Source: Distichodus sexfasciatus
Lineage: Eukaryota > Chordata > Actinopteri > Characiformes > Distichodontidae
Assembly (NCBI GenBank): GCA_032718565.1
Contig: JAVGVS010000023.1
Location: 4,057,548 to 4,121,547 of the forward strand
DNA: 64,000 bases
Direction: 5' to 3'
Part shown: piece after piece, positions 12,510 to 25,118 of the stretch
Layout: the number at the start of each line of letters is the position of its first letter
Position numbering within the stretch: position 1 is the stretch's first letter
Position numbers and translations under genes: made by a program
Notes under the pieces: generated by a model
The model's input: only the letters and a program-made list of their open reading frames with translations
Databases searched by the model: none
What the model was told of the DNA's origin: nothing

Positions 12510-13024
12510 GTAAGTCTGCATCCAGCATCTGCGCATTAGCACACTAAAGTAGTGTGCAAAGGTAGCGCTACAAGTACAGCGCTCACCCTACGTAGTATGC
12601 TAGTGTGTTGGTTTGAAACAAATCCTCCGTAACGCTAGCTAATAGCCTTAGCCGCTCCCGTAAACTATGCGTTATTTTTTTTTATTATTTGAATTATATG
12701 TTTTAATGCGTTTTTGTTCACATCCGGACTTTATTATTAAACAAAAAGTCTTCCATTAACAATTTGACGATTTGCTGTTCAACGGTTTGAATAGTCAAAG
12801 CTAAGCAAGGAGGCTAGTTAGCTAGAGCTAAATGTTACGGGATTTGGTTTGTTTACCCAAATAATATAAGCACAAATAGCTGTGAAACAATCACTTCACT
12901 TCACTTTTGTTTTATTCGGTGAAATATCTGCGAAAAATAAATTATGAATCCTGTCATACCTGCTTGTTAATTTCAGTATGTAAAAGAGGCTGTTGGGTTT
13001 CTTTAGCTTAACCTGAATGCTTGG

Positions 13025-13050
13025 ATAAATTATTATTATTATTATTATTA
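13025..13050. repeat. (ATT)n microsatellite
   Basis: A short run of att trinucleotides in the first wipf2 intron. Confidence 0.85.
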
Positions 13051-14204
13051 CAGTGCATGGTGCATGATAAATTCTGCAAATCACAATAAGCAAAATAAAT
13101 ATAGACTAGCACTTTACTTGTTAACAATTAAAAGAATATTGATTAGATTTAGATTTAGACTGATGTGTGAAAGCTGTGAAAAGAACATATCAAAAATAAT
13201 GCAGAGTAACATCTCAGGTTTAATATGGTTAGATGTGTGTGACATGAATAATAATTTGTGTGGCTCTTTTTTTTTTTTACAACAGACATCATCTCAAAGC
13301 AGCTTTTTAATATTATAGTTTGTGTATGAAGATTGTAATGTTTAGATAAGATTGAAGAGATCACTTCAAGTTCCAGATGATAAACCCTCTAGAACCAAGT
13401 GATTATGCAGTCCAGCCTATGTGGTAGAGAAGTTTACGAACACCAGTAAGGTCTGGGTGAACCCTGCCAGTTTTATCAGTCCACGCAGAAGTGAAATGAA
13501 AGAAGAGTGTTTTAAGTGTATGAAAGATGCACTTCTAAGTACAACTTGCATACGGTAATCAAGGCTGTTGAGTGCTCTTGAAATTGTTTTCTTGAGGCAG
13601 TAGCATTTTTAGCTTTGTAATTAATGGATGGTGTTTGTTACACAAATCCAAGGTATATCAGTTTCCAGTGAGATGATTTACAAGTGCATGACATCAACTA
13701 GTCTTGTGGCTACACACAGACCCCTTCATTTTGTGACCAGTGTTCATTTATGTTTCACAGCTTTTGTTATGAAAATCAGTTTCACACTCAGTCTGCATCA
13801 GCAAGATGTTAACTGTGACTAAGACATGGTCCTTTGTTTTCATAGCTATGACTAACTGGGTCTTAATGCAGAATTGTTTTGCCTGGACACGCACGAAATG
13901 AGGATTTAGTTTAGATTTGATTGTCTGCTCTGCCGTGTGCATGCTCATGCACAGTGCAGTTGGCATATAAATATTTAGAACGGGGCATCTTTGTGGGACG
14001 AAAGCAGAGATATACCCCGGAGGTGTGGGTGGTTCAGGACCTGAACAAACATGTTTGGGCCACACTGTTGACATGAAATTATGCAAAGCTGCAAACCTAC
14101 TTTTTAAGTTCCACAGCTCATACCCTTAGTGTTTTAGGTTCTCCTGGTACTCAATCCCAGATCAAATGTTTATCAGCATATATAGTCTTATAAGTGAATT
14201 CATT

Positions 14205-14413
14205 ATTTTAAGTGAGTGATAATTTGTCATTGTGAATACAGCACAGAACACAACAGAAAGTCACCTCTGCATTTGACCCATCCATAAAGGAGCAGTGGGC
14301 AGCTTTTTTGGCAGCACTCACGGAGTACTGATAAGCAAGGTACCTTGATCAGAGGGTACCTTGCTCGGCAATGGGGCCAACATTCTAACCGTTACATTAC
14401 CAAGTGCCCCAAT
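14205..14413 (-). mobile_element. tRNA-derived SINE, copy B
   Basis: Reversed SINE: 'gataatttgtcattgtgaat' and 'cacctctgcatttgacccat' blocks followed by a tRNA-like end that finishes 'accaagtgcccc'. It lies inside the first wipf2 intron. The rest of that intron (12510-16051) shows no other feature I can name. Confidence 0.75.
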
Positions 14414-16118
14414 CCAGAGCAACCCCTATTTCTTTATTACAGAGAAAGCCTCTGCGGAGCAACTTTGTATTAAGGGCCTTTCATAGGGGCCCAATGGTGG
14501 TTACTGTGATTTGAAAACTCAATTTTATGATCACCAACAACGGGGTTGTGACACTTAAACCACTACACCATCACTGCCCCAAAATATACAATAACTACCA
14601 ACAACAAACCAAGACATTGAAAGTTCTGACCTGAATAATGGAAGACTTTAAAGATGCAGTTTAAAGTAATTTAACAAGCAAATGAAGAAACTTTATTGAT
14701 ATTAATTATGCTCGCCTTACTTTCAAGTTTAATTTTAGGCACGGTTTTAACAAGCCCAACTTTCAAAAACTGACATCATGTACTACCCCCATGCGTTCAC
14801 ATTTTTGGGTCTTAGGAAACTTTTATACCGGACCTCTTTAGTAACCGAGTTGCTGCAGCCGCCATGATTGACATTGACGGTTATTCCAATACCAGTCCAA
14901 GAAGCACAACATCTGCTACATTATGAGGGACTTGATCTTGTTGTCATAGAGAATCTTGTGAAATCTTTCATTCACAGTTTAATGCACTGCAGCTTTCTCC
15001 CTCTGTAAGACAAGTGTGTACAAAAATATATATACAGTATTGTCAGTCAGTCGCATGGCATACTGTACTTCAATGGCAAAGCAGAGAGCTGGTAATATAC
15101 TTCACTCAGGCAGTCACTTTTTGACCAGTCAGCCGTCATGAATGTATAGGTCCCACCTGTAAGACACATCACCTCCAGGTCCTTCCACTTGTAGCCGTCT
15201 AGCTGCTCGAGTAGCATCTCTGGAGCTACTTGGGATTAGGGACCTTGCTGAAAGCGTCCAAAGCTGGTTCCTGGGGTTTGAATATGGATTCATAATAGAT
15301 TCTTCAGTTTATGCTATATTGTAAAGTACTGTATCACTGCTATGACGGCTACGAATGAACAGCTTATATATCATGTATAACCCTTTAAGGTGAGTGTTAT
15401 TGTAGTGGTAATGTAAAGTCTTGCTTTATCCTGTGATATGGGCACATTCTTCATGATTGGTTAGCAGTGTGCAGTGGTAGGTTTGTTGTACAGGCAATAA
15501 AAGTGTTTTGAAATTGAATTCACTCCTGCGGATGTGCCACAAAGTTTTTATCCAGTTCATTCCAGGTCAGCTCAGTAGGCTGAATGATAATTGGACAGGA
15601 AATATTATCAACTTTCATTCATGTTATTCTGTTAGGGCTAATAAAGGAATTAAAATGTGTGCATAATTACTGCCGTTTTAGAAAGAGGATTAAAACTATT
15701 AGGGAGCCTCTTGTCTCTTTCTTCGGGTCCTGTTTTGCTCACTGGAAACAACTCATCACTCCTCACATTACTCATTGAAGACAGTTTAGGATTGTGTGCC
15801 ATTTCTGTCAGAAATGCTGGGAAATTGACAGGAGAGGCGGCAAGGTGGAAACGTGGGACTAAACATGTTCACATTTAACGAGTCTCAGTAATGGTTGTCT
15901 CCAGTTGTTTGGCTCTGACCTGAGGGTCTGTTGACAGTGTAAATCTTCTACTAGAAAAAGTCAACCATCTGGAAAACGGTGAGATGAAATCTTGGTGTGT
16001 TCTCAGGTGAAGTCGACATTTAAGACAATGTTGTTTTTTTTGTCTTAACAGGTGACTGGCTCCATGATTATCTGAGTGTGACCCACCTCCAGCTCCACAC
16101 AGTGCAGGAGGATTCGAC

Positions 16119-19100
16119 ATGCCGATTCCTCCCCCACCACCTCCACCGCCTGGCGGACCACCGCCTCCACCCACCATCGGCCAAGTGAGCTTTTTTATAA
16201 GCTGCACTCTAGGGTTGCACCATATATTATTTCAGTGTTGCCAATGGTGTGTGCAGATTATGTGTAATGCAAGGCAATTTATTTAATAAACATGGCATGA
16301 CACCACTTTTTAAAATGTCTGATACTGATATTGTAAATTTGAATATCTGCCGATACGATACAAATCTGATACAGTATCTGAGTCTCTTTTTGAACAGAAA
16401 ATAATCCTTTAAAAAATGTCTGAATACATGACTCAGATTATTCTGTCATGCTTAAAGAAATAATTCACTTAAATACTGCTTTCCTAACTCAAGCAACCCT
16501 TATGTATGTGCTAAATAATTGATTATTAAAATAACATCTCAAAATTGATTCTTTTAAACACAGGTCTGTAATTTTGGGATAATCCCTAATCCTGCGGCAC
16601 AAAAATGTTCAAGAACGCAGAGATTGAGAGCGAGAACTGATGTTGTTAAGGAAATTAAACAGTATAATTGTGCGATATGCTTTTGGGGTGGTAGTTTGTT
16701 GCATTGCTTGTTCTGCTCATCGTCATATCAATATGTAGGAATTAGTGTGAATGTCGAACAATAAACCAGCTTTACCACAGTGCCACTTTTGATGCCTGAC
16801 GAATTGTGCGTGTGCGAATTTACAGATCGGCTCCATAGATCGGCCCAATGCCACAGATACCCGATCCAATCATTTGAGTCGTTATCAGACTGGTACAGAT
16901 CCATGTATCGGATCGGTGCCATCTCTGTTGTTTAAAAAGTCATGCTTGTTGCAAAAAGCTTGCCTTATTCTCTGTTTAATTTGTAACATTGCATCATTCC
17001 TTTAGTTAAACACCCAAAACATTTCTGGGTCCTGTAAACATGAAGATTGCATTTGCTGTTGTCTGCATACCAGTCGTTGACACCTAATTATCCATGAACA
17101 TATTTTTAAGGCCAACATCGCACCACCTAAACTGTCTCGAGATGAAGCAAAAGGTAGAGGCGCCTTGCTCTCCGATATCTGCAAAGGGGCCAAACTCAAG
17201 AAGGTTGCAGTTGTGAATGACCGAAGTGCTCCAGTAATAGAAAGTAAGTCTTCAGTTTCGCTTTGTTTCATTAAAAATATTAGACATTCAGAAGCTCTCA
17301 AGCCAATGATCATGCTTGTTTTTTCTCATAGAACCGAAGGGACGGAATGTTGTAGGAGGAGGTGGAGGAGGAGGAGGTGGAGCCAGCAGTGGAGTTGTGT
17401 CAAATGGATCCCAGCCAGTTAGTGGCCTGTTTCAGGGGGGGATGCCTAAACTGCGGCCTGTAGGAGGTATGTATATTTAGGGCTGGGTTCTTGCTCATGG
17501 ATTAATAAGCCTAGTCTTGGACTAAGTTGCAGTACCAATGGAGATTTACCATTAAATTGGCCGTTAAAGGCTGATAGTGAAACTGTGGACTAAAAGACAA
17601 TTATTTTGCAGGTTTTTAGGCACTGTATGTTTTGGCTAAAAGGACTAAAAGACAAAAACAGGTTTATGATTTATTTATATGGTGTTGTACCTACCAAATG
17701 AGCAAAATACTTAGCAATTATTTTTAAAACTCACTTAATTCTGATTTGGAAGTTCCGTAATCATGCCCATTGCAATTCAAAATACTGTATGTATTCCACA
17801 GGCAGTTGAGCAGGTTTCTTAAAGTTGCTTTACTGTAATGCTTAAATCAAGATGCAAATATATTGAAATGTTGATATATTGTGTACATCAGTATTCTTAA
17901 GCGATTCACATTTTTCTGAGGATTTTAACATGTAGATTTAAATAACCTACTGTACATAAAAATGAAGTGAGGGGCGTTAGGCACTGCCACATCGCAGCAA
18001 GAAAGTCCTTGATTCAAAATTCTTCTGCTACACAACTTTGTGCCAGAGTCTGTATCTACACACATTTTTGATTGTGTGTATGTTTTGTAGATGGTTCAAC
18101 GGGACGTTCCGCACTGCAGCCCCCCGGTTGCCGCCCCGCCGCGCCACGTCCCCCTGTTCGATCTGACGACTCAGACGGTCCACAGCAGCAGGCCTCTCCG
18201 ACCGAGTCGAGCCGCTCCCAGCGTCCTTCTCTCCCAGACCTGTCGCGGCCCTCCAGCGGAGCCAGCAGCCCTTCTTCAGGGATGAAGCACAGCTCCTCGG
18301 CTCCTCCTCCTCCCCCCATCTCTCGCCGCGGCAACGCTCCTCCGGTGCCGTCTCAGAAAGCCCCTGCGTCGTCGTCGTCATCGTCATCATCGTCGTACAA
18401 CCGCGAGAAACCCCTCCCGCCCACACCGGGCCAGCGAGGCTCTTCGTCACCCGGTTTGGGCCGTGATGCCGCTCCTCCTCCTCCTCCTCATGTTAAACCG
18501 CCCCCCTCTCCAGTCAGTAACCGCTCCTCTTCCAGCACTTCCTCCTCGTCCTCGCTGGCCCCGCCCCCACCGCCACCTCCTTATCGCCAGCAGCTGGCCG
18601 TTTCCAACGGCCCTTCCAGCCCCGTCAACGAGGCTGCCCCCGAGCTCCCCCAGAGGCACAATTCGCTGAGCAAGAGATCCACCGGACACACTCCCACAAG
18701 AGCACACGCTCCGCCGCCCCCTCCATCACCATCCCCGCCGGCCAGCCGACCCCCTCCCCCTGTACGGGACCCTCCAGGCAGAGGAGCAGGTGCGTAGACG
18801 TAGAGGAAAGTTAGGCCTGAGCGATATATCGGGTGATACAATGTGAACGATACTTTTGTGATTTCTGCAGGTTATTTTTAATAGTTTAACGGGATATTAA
18901 TAGATGATGATACGGTGTTAGTAAGTAATACATGGGTTATATAACAATAGAACAAGGCTAGACTTTCATAGGTCGACTACCTAAAAAGATAATAAATAAA
19001 ATATTTTTATGCATGGTGCATTTTAAACATCTAAGCGAATCATCATCTTTTCTTCCCCCCTTCCTCCCGTCCATCAGCCCTCCAGTACCGGACGGGCGGC

Positions 19101-20286
19101 GCGAAATGGCAGCGAGCTCCGCCACCACCCACTTTATAACCGGACTCATGGTAGCTCATCAGATACTGGCAGAAAGCAAACCCCCCTCCTCCCCTACGCA
19201 CCCCATGGACCTCCGCCCCCACCCCGCCTATCCGCAATGGACACACCTCCAGTCCCCGCTCCTTCATAGGTGAGTGTTCACTCACCCACCTCCACCTAGA
19301 CCTCATCTCTTCACCTTTACTCATCTGGGCAGCATCGGTGTGCTTCCCCATGCACCAAAAGAGCATTGCAGGAGTGTGCTGAGATTTAGGAATTTGACAC
19401 AGTAAAAGATTGTACCAACTGCTTGAACAACTAAATCTTATTTTACCTTTTTGCTCAAGTAGTGTCTCATTTCAAGTTCAAGGACATCAGGACTCACAAT
19501 TGTCCACTTAAGTCAGGCTAGCGCACGCCTGACCGTTGCGCTATCAAGTGCCCCTTTTAAACATCAGCCAGCAGACTAGCTGAAAAATATTTAAGTCGAG
19601 TCCCATTATTTTTTTATTAGTCTGTATTCTTCCATGACTTCCTTTCTGATTTACAGATGACTTTGAGTCCAAGTATTCCTTCCATCCCCTGGATGACTTC
19701 CCTCCACCGGAGGAGTATAGACACTTCACTAAGATCTATCCCAGCAAAATCAACAGAGGTAACTGCTCTGAAAGCCTTCACACTTCAAACAGATTTATTC
19801 TTCACCATTTGATGTCAAGTAATAATTCTCATTCTCTCCAGCTTGGATTTTGCCCATTTTTACATTTTTTGTTATGCCTTATTTATACATTCATTTATTC
19901 TACAAATTCAATGTGGGTGTTCTTCCTTATGCCTTCCTTGAATTCACAACCAACACTGCAGTTCAGCATAGTTAAAAATGCAGTTTTCCTTTCATTAAAA
20001 AAGTCTAAAAATCACCCAAGTCTTATAGAATTACCTGTCTTATTTTTCTGAAAAATCAAATTTTTTCTTATATGGCAGTGTATATTGCAAAGAAAAAAAA
20101 TGACGATGCCAATTTTGTCCAGTATCGTGCAGCCCTGGTTAATATTAAGTCAGTTTGCCATGAGCATGTTAATATCACTCTTCTTTGCTGATTATACGAG
20201 TATGATGTGATAGTTTTGGGACTGACTCGTGTCTTTGTTCTGTAGTGGTGAGGGGAGCTCCTCCATTACCTCCAGTGGGGAGGTGA
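16119..20286 (+). CDS. wipf2: WAS/WASL-interacting protein family member 2 (WIPF2)
   Basis: Coding exons: 16119-16184, 17111-17243, 17332-17466, 18091-18789, 19078-19269, 19657-19758, 20246-20286, with AG acceptors and GT donors. The ATG at 16119 starts a profilin-type polyproline stretch (MPIPPPPPPPPGGPPPPP). Exon 2 is the actin-binding WH2 region (LSRDEAKGRGALLSDICKGA, then LKKV and NDRSAPVIE). Exon 3 is Gly-rich and ends GLFQGGMPKLRPVG, a segment characteristic of WIPF2 rather than WIPF1 or WIPF3. Exon 4 is a long Ser/Pro linker with RPSLPDLSRP, GMKHSSSAPPPPP, YNREKPLPPTPGQR and ELPQRHNSL. Exon 6 carries the WASP/N-WASP-binding motif (DDFESKYSFHPLDDFPPPEE), and the last exon ends RGAPPLPPVGR. 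WIPF2 stabilises N-WASP and couples it to actin assembly. Exon 5 contains in-frame stops (see separate entry). Confidence 0.92.
16205..16935. mobile_element. Degenerate hAT-like element in wipf2 intron
   Basis: Starts near 'agggttgcaccatatattat' and ends 'ggatcggtgccatctctg'. Inside are the 'gatacgatacaaatctgata' and 'tgtatcggatcggtgcc' type sequences seen in hAT-derived fish repeats. The ends are only loosely inverted and I could not define a target duplication. Confidence 0.4.
19078..19269 (+). other. wipf2: wipf2 exon 5: frame-broken proline-rich exon
   Basis: The exon is 192 nt with matching splice phases (1 and 1), so its total length preserves frame. The phase-correct reading, however, meets TAA at about 19137 and a TAG near 19151. 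Family-like segments appear successively in different frames: RAPPPP (phase-correct), LYNRTHG (shifted), GPPPPP (shifted), IRNGHTSSPRSFI (phase-correct again). The breaks sit beside C and A homopolymers. Either the assembly has several 1-base indels here or the exon is truly damaged. The good state of the exons on both sides favours assembly error. Confidence 0.7.
19440..19556 (-). mobile_element. Partial tRNA-SINE (reverse), tRNA-like end only
   Basis: Ends 'gaccgttgcgctatcaagtg' then cccc, which parallels the 'ccgttacattaccaagtgcc' terminus of copy B. Lies in a wipf2 intron. Confidence 0.4.
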
Positions 20287-22873
20287 ACACTGTGTCCAGT
20301 CGCATGGTACAACGTGGGAGGCAAGGGTTACACACTACATACGCACACACACACACATCTTACACATGTACACTAAACATCACAAAGCCTGCACCTTATT
20401 AACACATACCTTCCCTTGCTGGACAACATTCCATTTCACTCAAGTGTTTTTTGGACCAGCATCGCGTCTCAACTTGGAAGGAAGCTTCGCGTCATTCGGG
20501 AGAAAGGGGCAGACACCTAATATTAGAGTTGCATTGAACCACTTGATGAAATGGTCCGTTTTTCTTTTCTCTTGACGTTTGTCCGTTACATTTGACAACC
20601 CAGAGATCATCAGAGTGATACGAGTGACGATAATGGCATTGTTAGTCTATTCTTATATATATATTATAATTATTATTAACAACACTACTTTTAATAGTAT
20701 GTTAAAGAGTGATGCACTGTGATTATGCCAATTGCTCAGAAAGCAAAACTGGTTTTTAAGGAAAACAAACTTACAGCAAACTGGATCTTCACCTGAACGA
20801 CGTTTTCTTTAACCCCCTTTTTTTTGACCTCCCATTTTCAGGGAACAACACTCTATACATTATATTTTCTCCTCAGTGGGGGGCATTTGGGACTACTCTC
20901 ATGACAGATTTCTGATGAAGTGCCAAGAGAAGCAGATTCTACACATTACATTGTCTCACTGTCCTCTATCTGTGGTGGTGGTGTTTTGCAAGGTTTGGGT
21001 GTAGTGAAAACCATAGGCAAAAATTATTTTTCATCTTGCTGTGGAGGGAAAAAAGTACTTGCTTTGTTCCACATAAGACTCTGTTTCATAAGAACGCCTG
21101 AGAGTGAGCTCTAGCTCATGCCTGTCTTCCATTTGTCAAAATGATAATATCGTCCTTCTCTTGCTTCATGCTGTAGTAAGCAGAAATCAGAACGCTCACA
21201 AATACACTACAGCTTAGCGCTATCAAACGTTCCTGTCTGGTGAGTGAACCCTGTCTGGTGAGTGGAACCGCCCACCCACCCACCCCTGAATCAGTGCTCC
21301 AAACTGGTTGGAATGCACGACAGCTTTCACTTGAATTGAATCCTCCTGTAGATGCTTTGGTCTCTTTGATCCCCAAGAGGAACATGTCGGGATTTTGCAT
21401 GTCAAGCATTTTTTTTGGACCATTGTTCACCCTTATATTAATGATGTAGAGGGTAAAAGTAGCAAAAGAAATGTCATTGGGAAGAACTCTGGGACTTAAA
21501 TATGTTGTGTAATATTGCTTAAAACAACAGCTTAATAACTTAGTTATTGTTTGTTACATTCTTCAAGCAGCTACCATAGAGGTCATGTCCTGCAGATGTG
21601 TCTACTTCACTGGGGCAGCATTTCAACTGATAAGGAACATTAGAAGGCATTAAAGATGCATCATGCATATCTGTCATACATTTATAGAAGTCTGTAAGAG
21701 ACATTCATGATTTACCACATCTTAAAAAAATATGTCCACATTGTGGTTTAAACATAAACATGTGGAATAGCCATTTAAAGACTAAAATTGCAGAGCAGCT
21801 ACAAAAAATTGCACCCCTTGAAAATGAGCACCGTGATCCATGGTCACCGTGGTATTTCAAAAATATCTAAATATTTTCTCAATCTCTTCTATGTGCGAAG
21901 AGGTTCAGCTAGTGCTAGCTTAATAGAAGTTAACGAGCAAGTTTACTAGAATGCTGAGAATCAAAGATGAGCAAACCATGCTGAGCAAAACATTAACCTG
22001 AAGCCATTAGAATGTCTTCAGAAAGGTTTGTGGTTAGAGTAATGCTTTATTTTTGAAATGGTTTCTATTAAGAAGTTTATACACTTATCTGGTGAGCAGA
22101 ATTATGTTTTTCCATGTAAAAGATATGAGATTGCTGCCTTTAAATGCTGTCAAATTAAGGTACCTTGAAATGTATTATGCTACCTTCTGATTGGCACGTA
22201 ATATGCAAATTATGGCCCGAAATACTTTCGCCAATGGAATGCACTAAATGTTTTCAGAGAAATACTGGGTTGTCTTTGTCTTTGGTGAGCATTTCTCAAG
22301 GCTAAAATTTCACCTCGACTGTGTTTATGACTCTTGAACAGTGCGTTTCAAGGCCGAAGTTACTGTGTATGAGTTCTATTCCATTTCAACATTTTTTAAC
22401 CATCTCGATGTTGAGCTTATGCAAATTAAATGACTTAATTTGATGATGGACGACATTTATAATTCTTAACCTGCAGTGGTACATAATTTGTATGGAAAAT
22501 ACATGAATTTATGTAGGGGAATATTATAGCGATAGGTATTAATCTTTTGAGTTTAAGTAACATGCTTGTAAAAGTAGGGAAACTCTGGAACAAATGTGAA
22601 TAATGTGCTTCAGCTACAGCTTTTGACTAATCGTAACCGATCTTCTCTGTGTTCCAACTTGATGATCGAGTCTTTTCATGCATTATTCTTGTTGTTCTGT
22701 CCCCATTTCTGTCACTAGGGGTCAGTATAAGTTTACTTATAGGAGCATAACTTCACTCACATTGAGAGAGACTCCTTTCTTTCTTTTGCCCCCCATTCCA
22801 TGCTTTCTGTATGTTTTGCACTTCTGTATTGATCAGCCATGTTGTACAAGTTCAAATAAAATCTAAAAATAAA
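20287..22873 (+). other. wipf2: Probable long 3' UTR of wipf2 with polyadenylation signals
   Basis: No coding frame follows the stop at 20284-20286. AATAAA signals occur at 22855-22860 and 22868-22873, just before the transposon block starts. Mammalian WIPF2 also has a multi-kilobase 3' UTR. The end is inferred, with no transcript evidence. Confidence 0.5.
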
Positions 22874-23033
22874 GTCTCAATATCGTACAGATTAACTGAC
22901 CATAAAAAGTGGTTTGCTGTTGTGTTTATGCAAACATTGATATTCGTATATGATACAGATACCATCCTCCAGCTCCTGCCTTTTCTTGACTTACTGTCAG
23001 CATGATGACAATAAGTTGGGTTGGGCAGCACAA

Positions 23034-23470
23034 TAAGGCCATGTCCACACGTACACGGGTAGGCGTATTTCTGAAAACGGAGATTTTCCGGAGGTTTTTG
23101 TTGTTTTTTTATCGCGTCCACACGAGCACGTTTTCAAAAATATCTCCGTCCACACGCAATCGCGAAAAACGCTGTCTAAAGCATGCCTTGCATTGTAGAT
23201 GAAAAACTACAACGACAAAGACACGGGGCATACTATGACGTCATATGAGTGGCGCACAGTGTGACGCGAAACGGTCCGTTTGTCAAAATCTTTGTTTTTC
23301 TTGTCCACACCTAAACGCAGAAACAGAGTTTTCAAAAATCGCCACTTTGACCGGAGTTTTCAAAAACCTCCGTTTTCACTGACCCAAAATGCATTTACGT
23401 GTGGACAAAAGGCCAAAACGCATAGGAAAACCTCTGTTTTCAGAGCCGTGTACGTGTGGACATGGCCTTA
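23034..23470. mobile_element. 437 bp MITE with perfect 25 bp terminal inverted repeats
   Basis: The left end taaggccatgtccacacgta (continuing cacgg) at 23034-23058 is the exact reverse complement of the right end at 23446-23470. The interior is rich in further 'tccacacg' and 'cgtgtgga' copies and 'ttttcaaaaa' motifs, with no transposase, so it is a non-autonomous element. The termini begin TAA and end TTA, so a 3 bp TWA target (PIF/Harbinger style) is possible. An hAT origin with an eroded 8 bp duplication cannot be excluded. Confidence 0.85.
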
Positions 23471-23589
23471 GTAGAGGTCTTAATCTCAGGGTCACGGATT
23501 CAAGCCCGTGTTGAGTATTTCACTTTATTGCTAGGGAAAATTCTGGTATCATAACTTTGCTTGTTTGAGTCTATCCTGTTACAGTAGGG

Positions 23590-23840
23590 ACCATGGGGCA
23601 GTTGGTAGCATAATGGTTCGGGAGATGGCCTCGTGATTAGAGCGTTGCCGGTTCCAGTCCCGGACTGGTAAAGATACCACCGAGGTACTCATGAGCAAGG
23701 TACTTGTCCTTTGTTCCCCAGGTTCTGCCAAAAAAAGCTGCCCACTGTTTCTTCACGGATGGGTCAAATGCAGTGGACACTTTGTTCTGGTGCAGTCTGT
23801 GCTGTGGTGTATTCACAATGACAAACAGAAGAAGTTCATT
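23590..23840 (+). mobile_element. tRNA-derived SINE, copy C (most complete)
   Basis: Begins with a tRNA-like head: ggggcagttggtagcataat then ggttcgg (A-box-like), and about 45 bp later gccggttccagtcccgg (B-box-like). The body has the gatgggtcaaatgcagtgga block and the tail ends attcacaatgacaaacagaa. It gives the forward consensus for the other copies in the window. Confidence 0.8.
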
Positions 23841-24208
23841 TACAGTCTCACAGCCTACAGCTCCTTCATGGTGATTACTAATATTCCAGTTTGCCTGACC
23901 TGCTCATCGTTCTTAACTAAAAATTTCCTCAGTGGTTTAAATGAAGGACTGTCCAGGCTGTCGGGTGATTCATGACGAGACCCAGCCACCTCTGGTCAGT
24001 GTTGAAAGGGTTGCTTTTAAAAATGTATTCCACTACAGATTACAAAATAAATGCCCTAAAATGTTATTTGTAAAACACTCAATTACATAACTTTATGGGA
24101 GTAAAGTTTTCTAAATACTTTGGATTACTTCACCATTGTCTTTAAGTTTGGATCAGAATGAATGTGAAAACACGCCCTGCTTACTTGAAAAGAAGGTTCT
24201 GCAGCACT

Positions 24209-24300
24209 GCCAACTCTTACGCAATGAGCGTGATACACACGCTTTTGACTGCCTTCACATGCTCTCACGCCACACGTCCGATGTCTCACGAAGAATAAAA
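24209..24300 (+). repeat. Dispersed repeat, left copy of a direct pair
   Basis: The block 'caatgagcgtgatacacacg', then 'ttcacatgctctcacgccac' and 'gatgtctcacg', recurs with small changes at 25119-25204. The two copies flank the SGNH-esterase fragment. Confidence 0.7.
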
Positions 24301-24574
24301 TCAGTATATCTGTTCTAGGCGTTGAGCCTGACGAACTAATACTAATACACTGGTAAGATATATAGAATATGGGAATTAAGTAAAAACATAAGGAACATAA
24401 TATGACAGGATAATGTAATGAAAGAAAATAACAAAATGTTATACACTCATGAATATGTTAAATAGTAAAATAAAAATATAATTAATGATAAAAACTGCCA
24501 TATTACTGGCACGAGAGCCACAGAACGACCGAATGGAATCCAGAGGAGGCGGAATGAGCGGCGGTGCTCAGCTG

Positions 24575-25115
24575 AGGAACGCACTGAGCCAGATACGCTC
24601 CTAGTGGGGGACTCAACCATCAGACACGGGAATGCCAAGGCTATATTAATGCAATGCTATCCCAATGCTACTGCAGGTAATGTTGCTACAAACATTCAAC
24701 GAATTATCTCAGATCACCAAAATATTAATCACATCATTGTTCACGTCGGCAAGAATGATATAAATAATGAGCAGTCCGAATTAATGAAGGAAGATTTTAA
24801 TTAACTTTTTAATGCACTGTGCAACCTGCCGGCAATACAGGTGTTTATAAGTGGGCCGTTGCCCGACAACCAATGTAGCAGGTTCTCACGCTCTCTCAGC
24901 CTCAACACATGGTTGCACAGAACGTGCACTCAAAGAGGTCTGAATTTTATTGACAACTTTAACTTATTCTGGGGTCGGAGAGAACTCTTTGAATCAAGTG
25001 GCCGCTATCCCAGCAGATCTGGAGTAAAAATACTTGAGGACAATTTTCTTTTCTCACTCTGCCATTCTTCCAAACTATACTACTCAAGCCCCAGCAGCTG
25101 CACTAAGGCAGGGGT
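24575..25115 (+). pseudogene. SGNH/GDSL-esterase ORF1 fragment of a non-LTR retrotransposon, with a stop codon
   Basis: One frame reads a flavodoxin-like SGNH fold: LLVGDSTIRHG (nucleophile block GDS, 24607-24615), HIIVHVGKNDIN (GxND block at 24748-24759), then a TAA at 24802-24804, and in the same frame beyond it VFISGPLPDNQCSRFSR, LNTWLHRTCTQRGLNFIDN and LFWGRRELFESSGRYPSRSG. In active members the last block carries the catalytic Asp and His; here that position reads SGRYPS, so both look lost. Esterase domains of this kind are known from ORF1 of CR1/L2-type LINEs, and related ORFs are common in fish genomes. The stop and lost residues make this a dead copy. Confidence 0.6.
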
Positions 25116-25118
25116 GCC

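Noticed and set aside
13064..13364. Overlapping 69-84 codon frames on both strands near the start of wipf2 intron 1
   Set aside because: AT-rich, low complexity, no motif, overlapping on opposite strands.
15875..16207. Minus-strand frame with a Gly-rich stretch
   Set aside because: Antisense shadow of the polyproline start of wipf2.
18028..18841. Long minus-strand and alternative-frame ORFs opposite wipf2 exon 4
   Set aside because: High GC and low-complexity coding sequence opens other frames; the + frame matches WIPF2 along its length.
22678..23202. Short ORFs around the wipf2 3' end
   Set aside because: No motif; they cross the polyadenylation signals and the MITE border.
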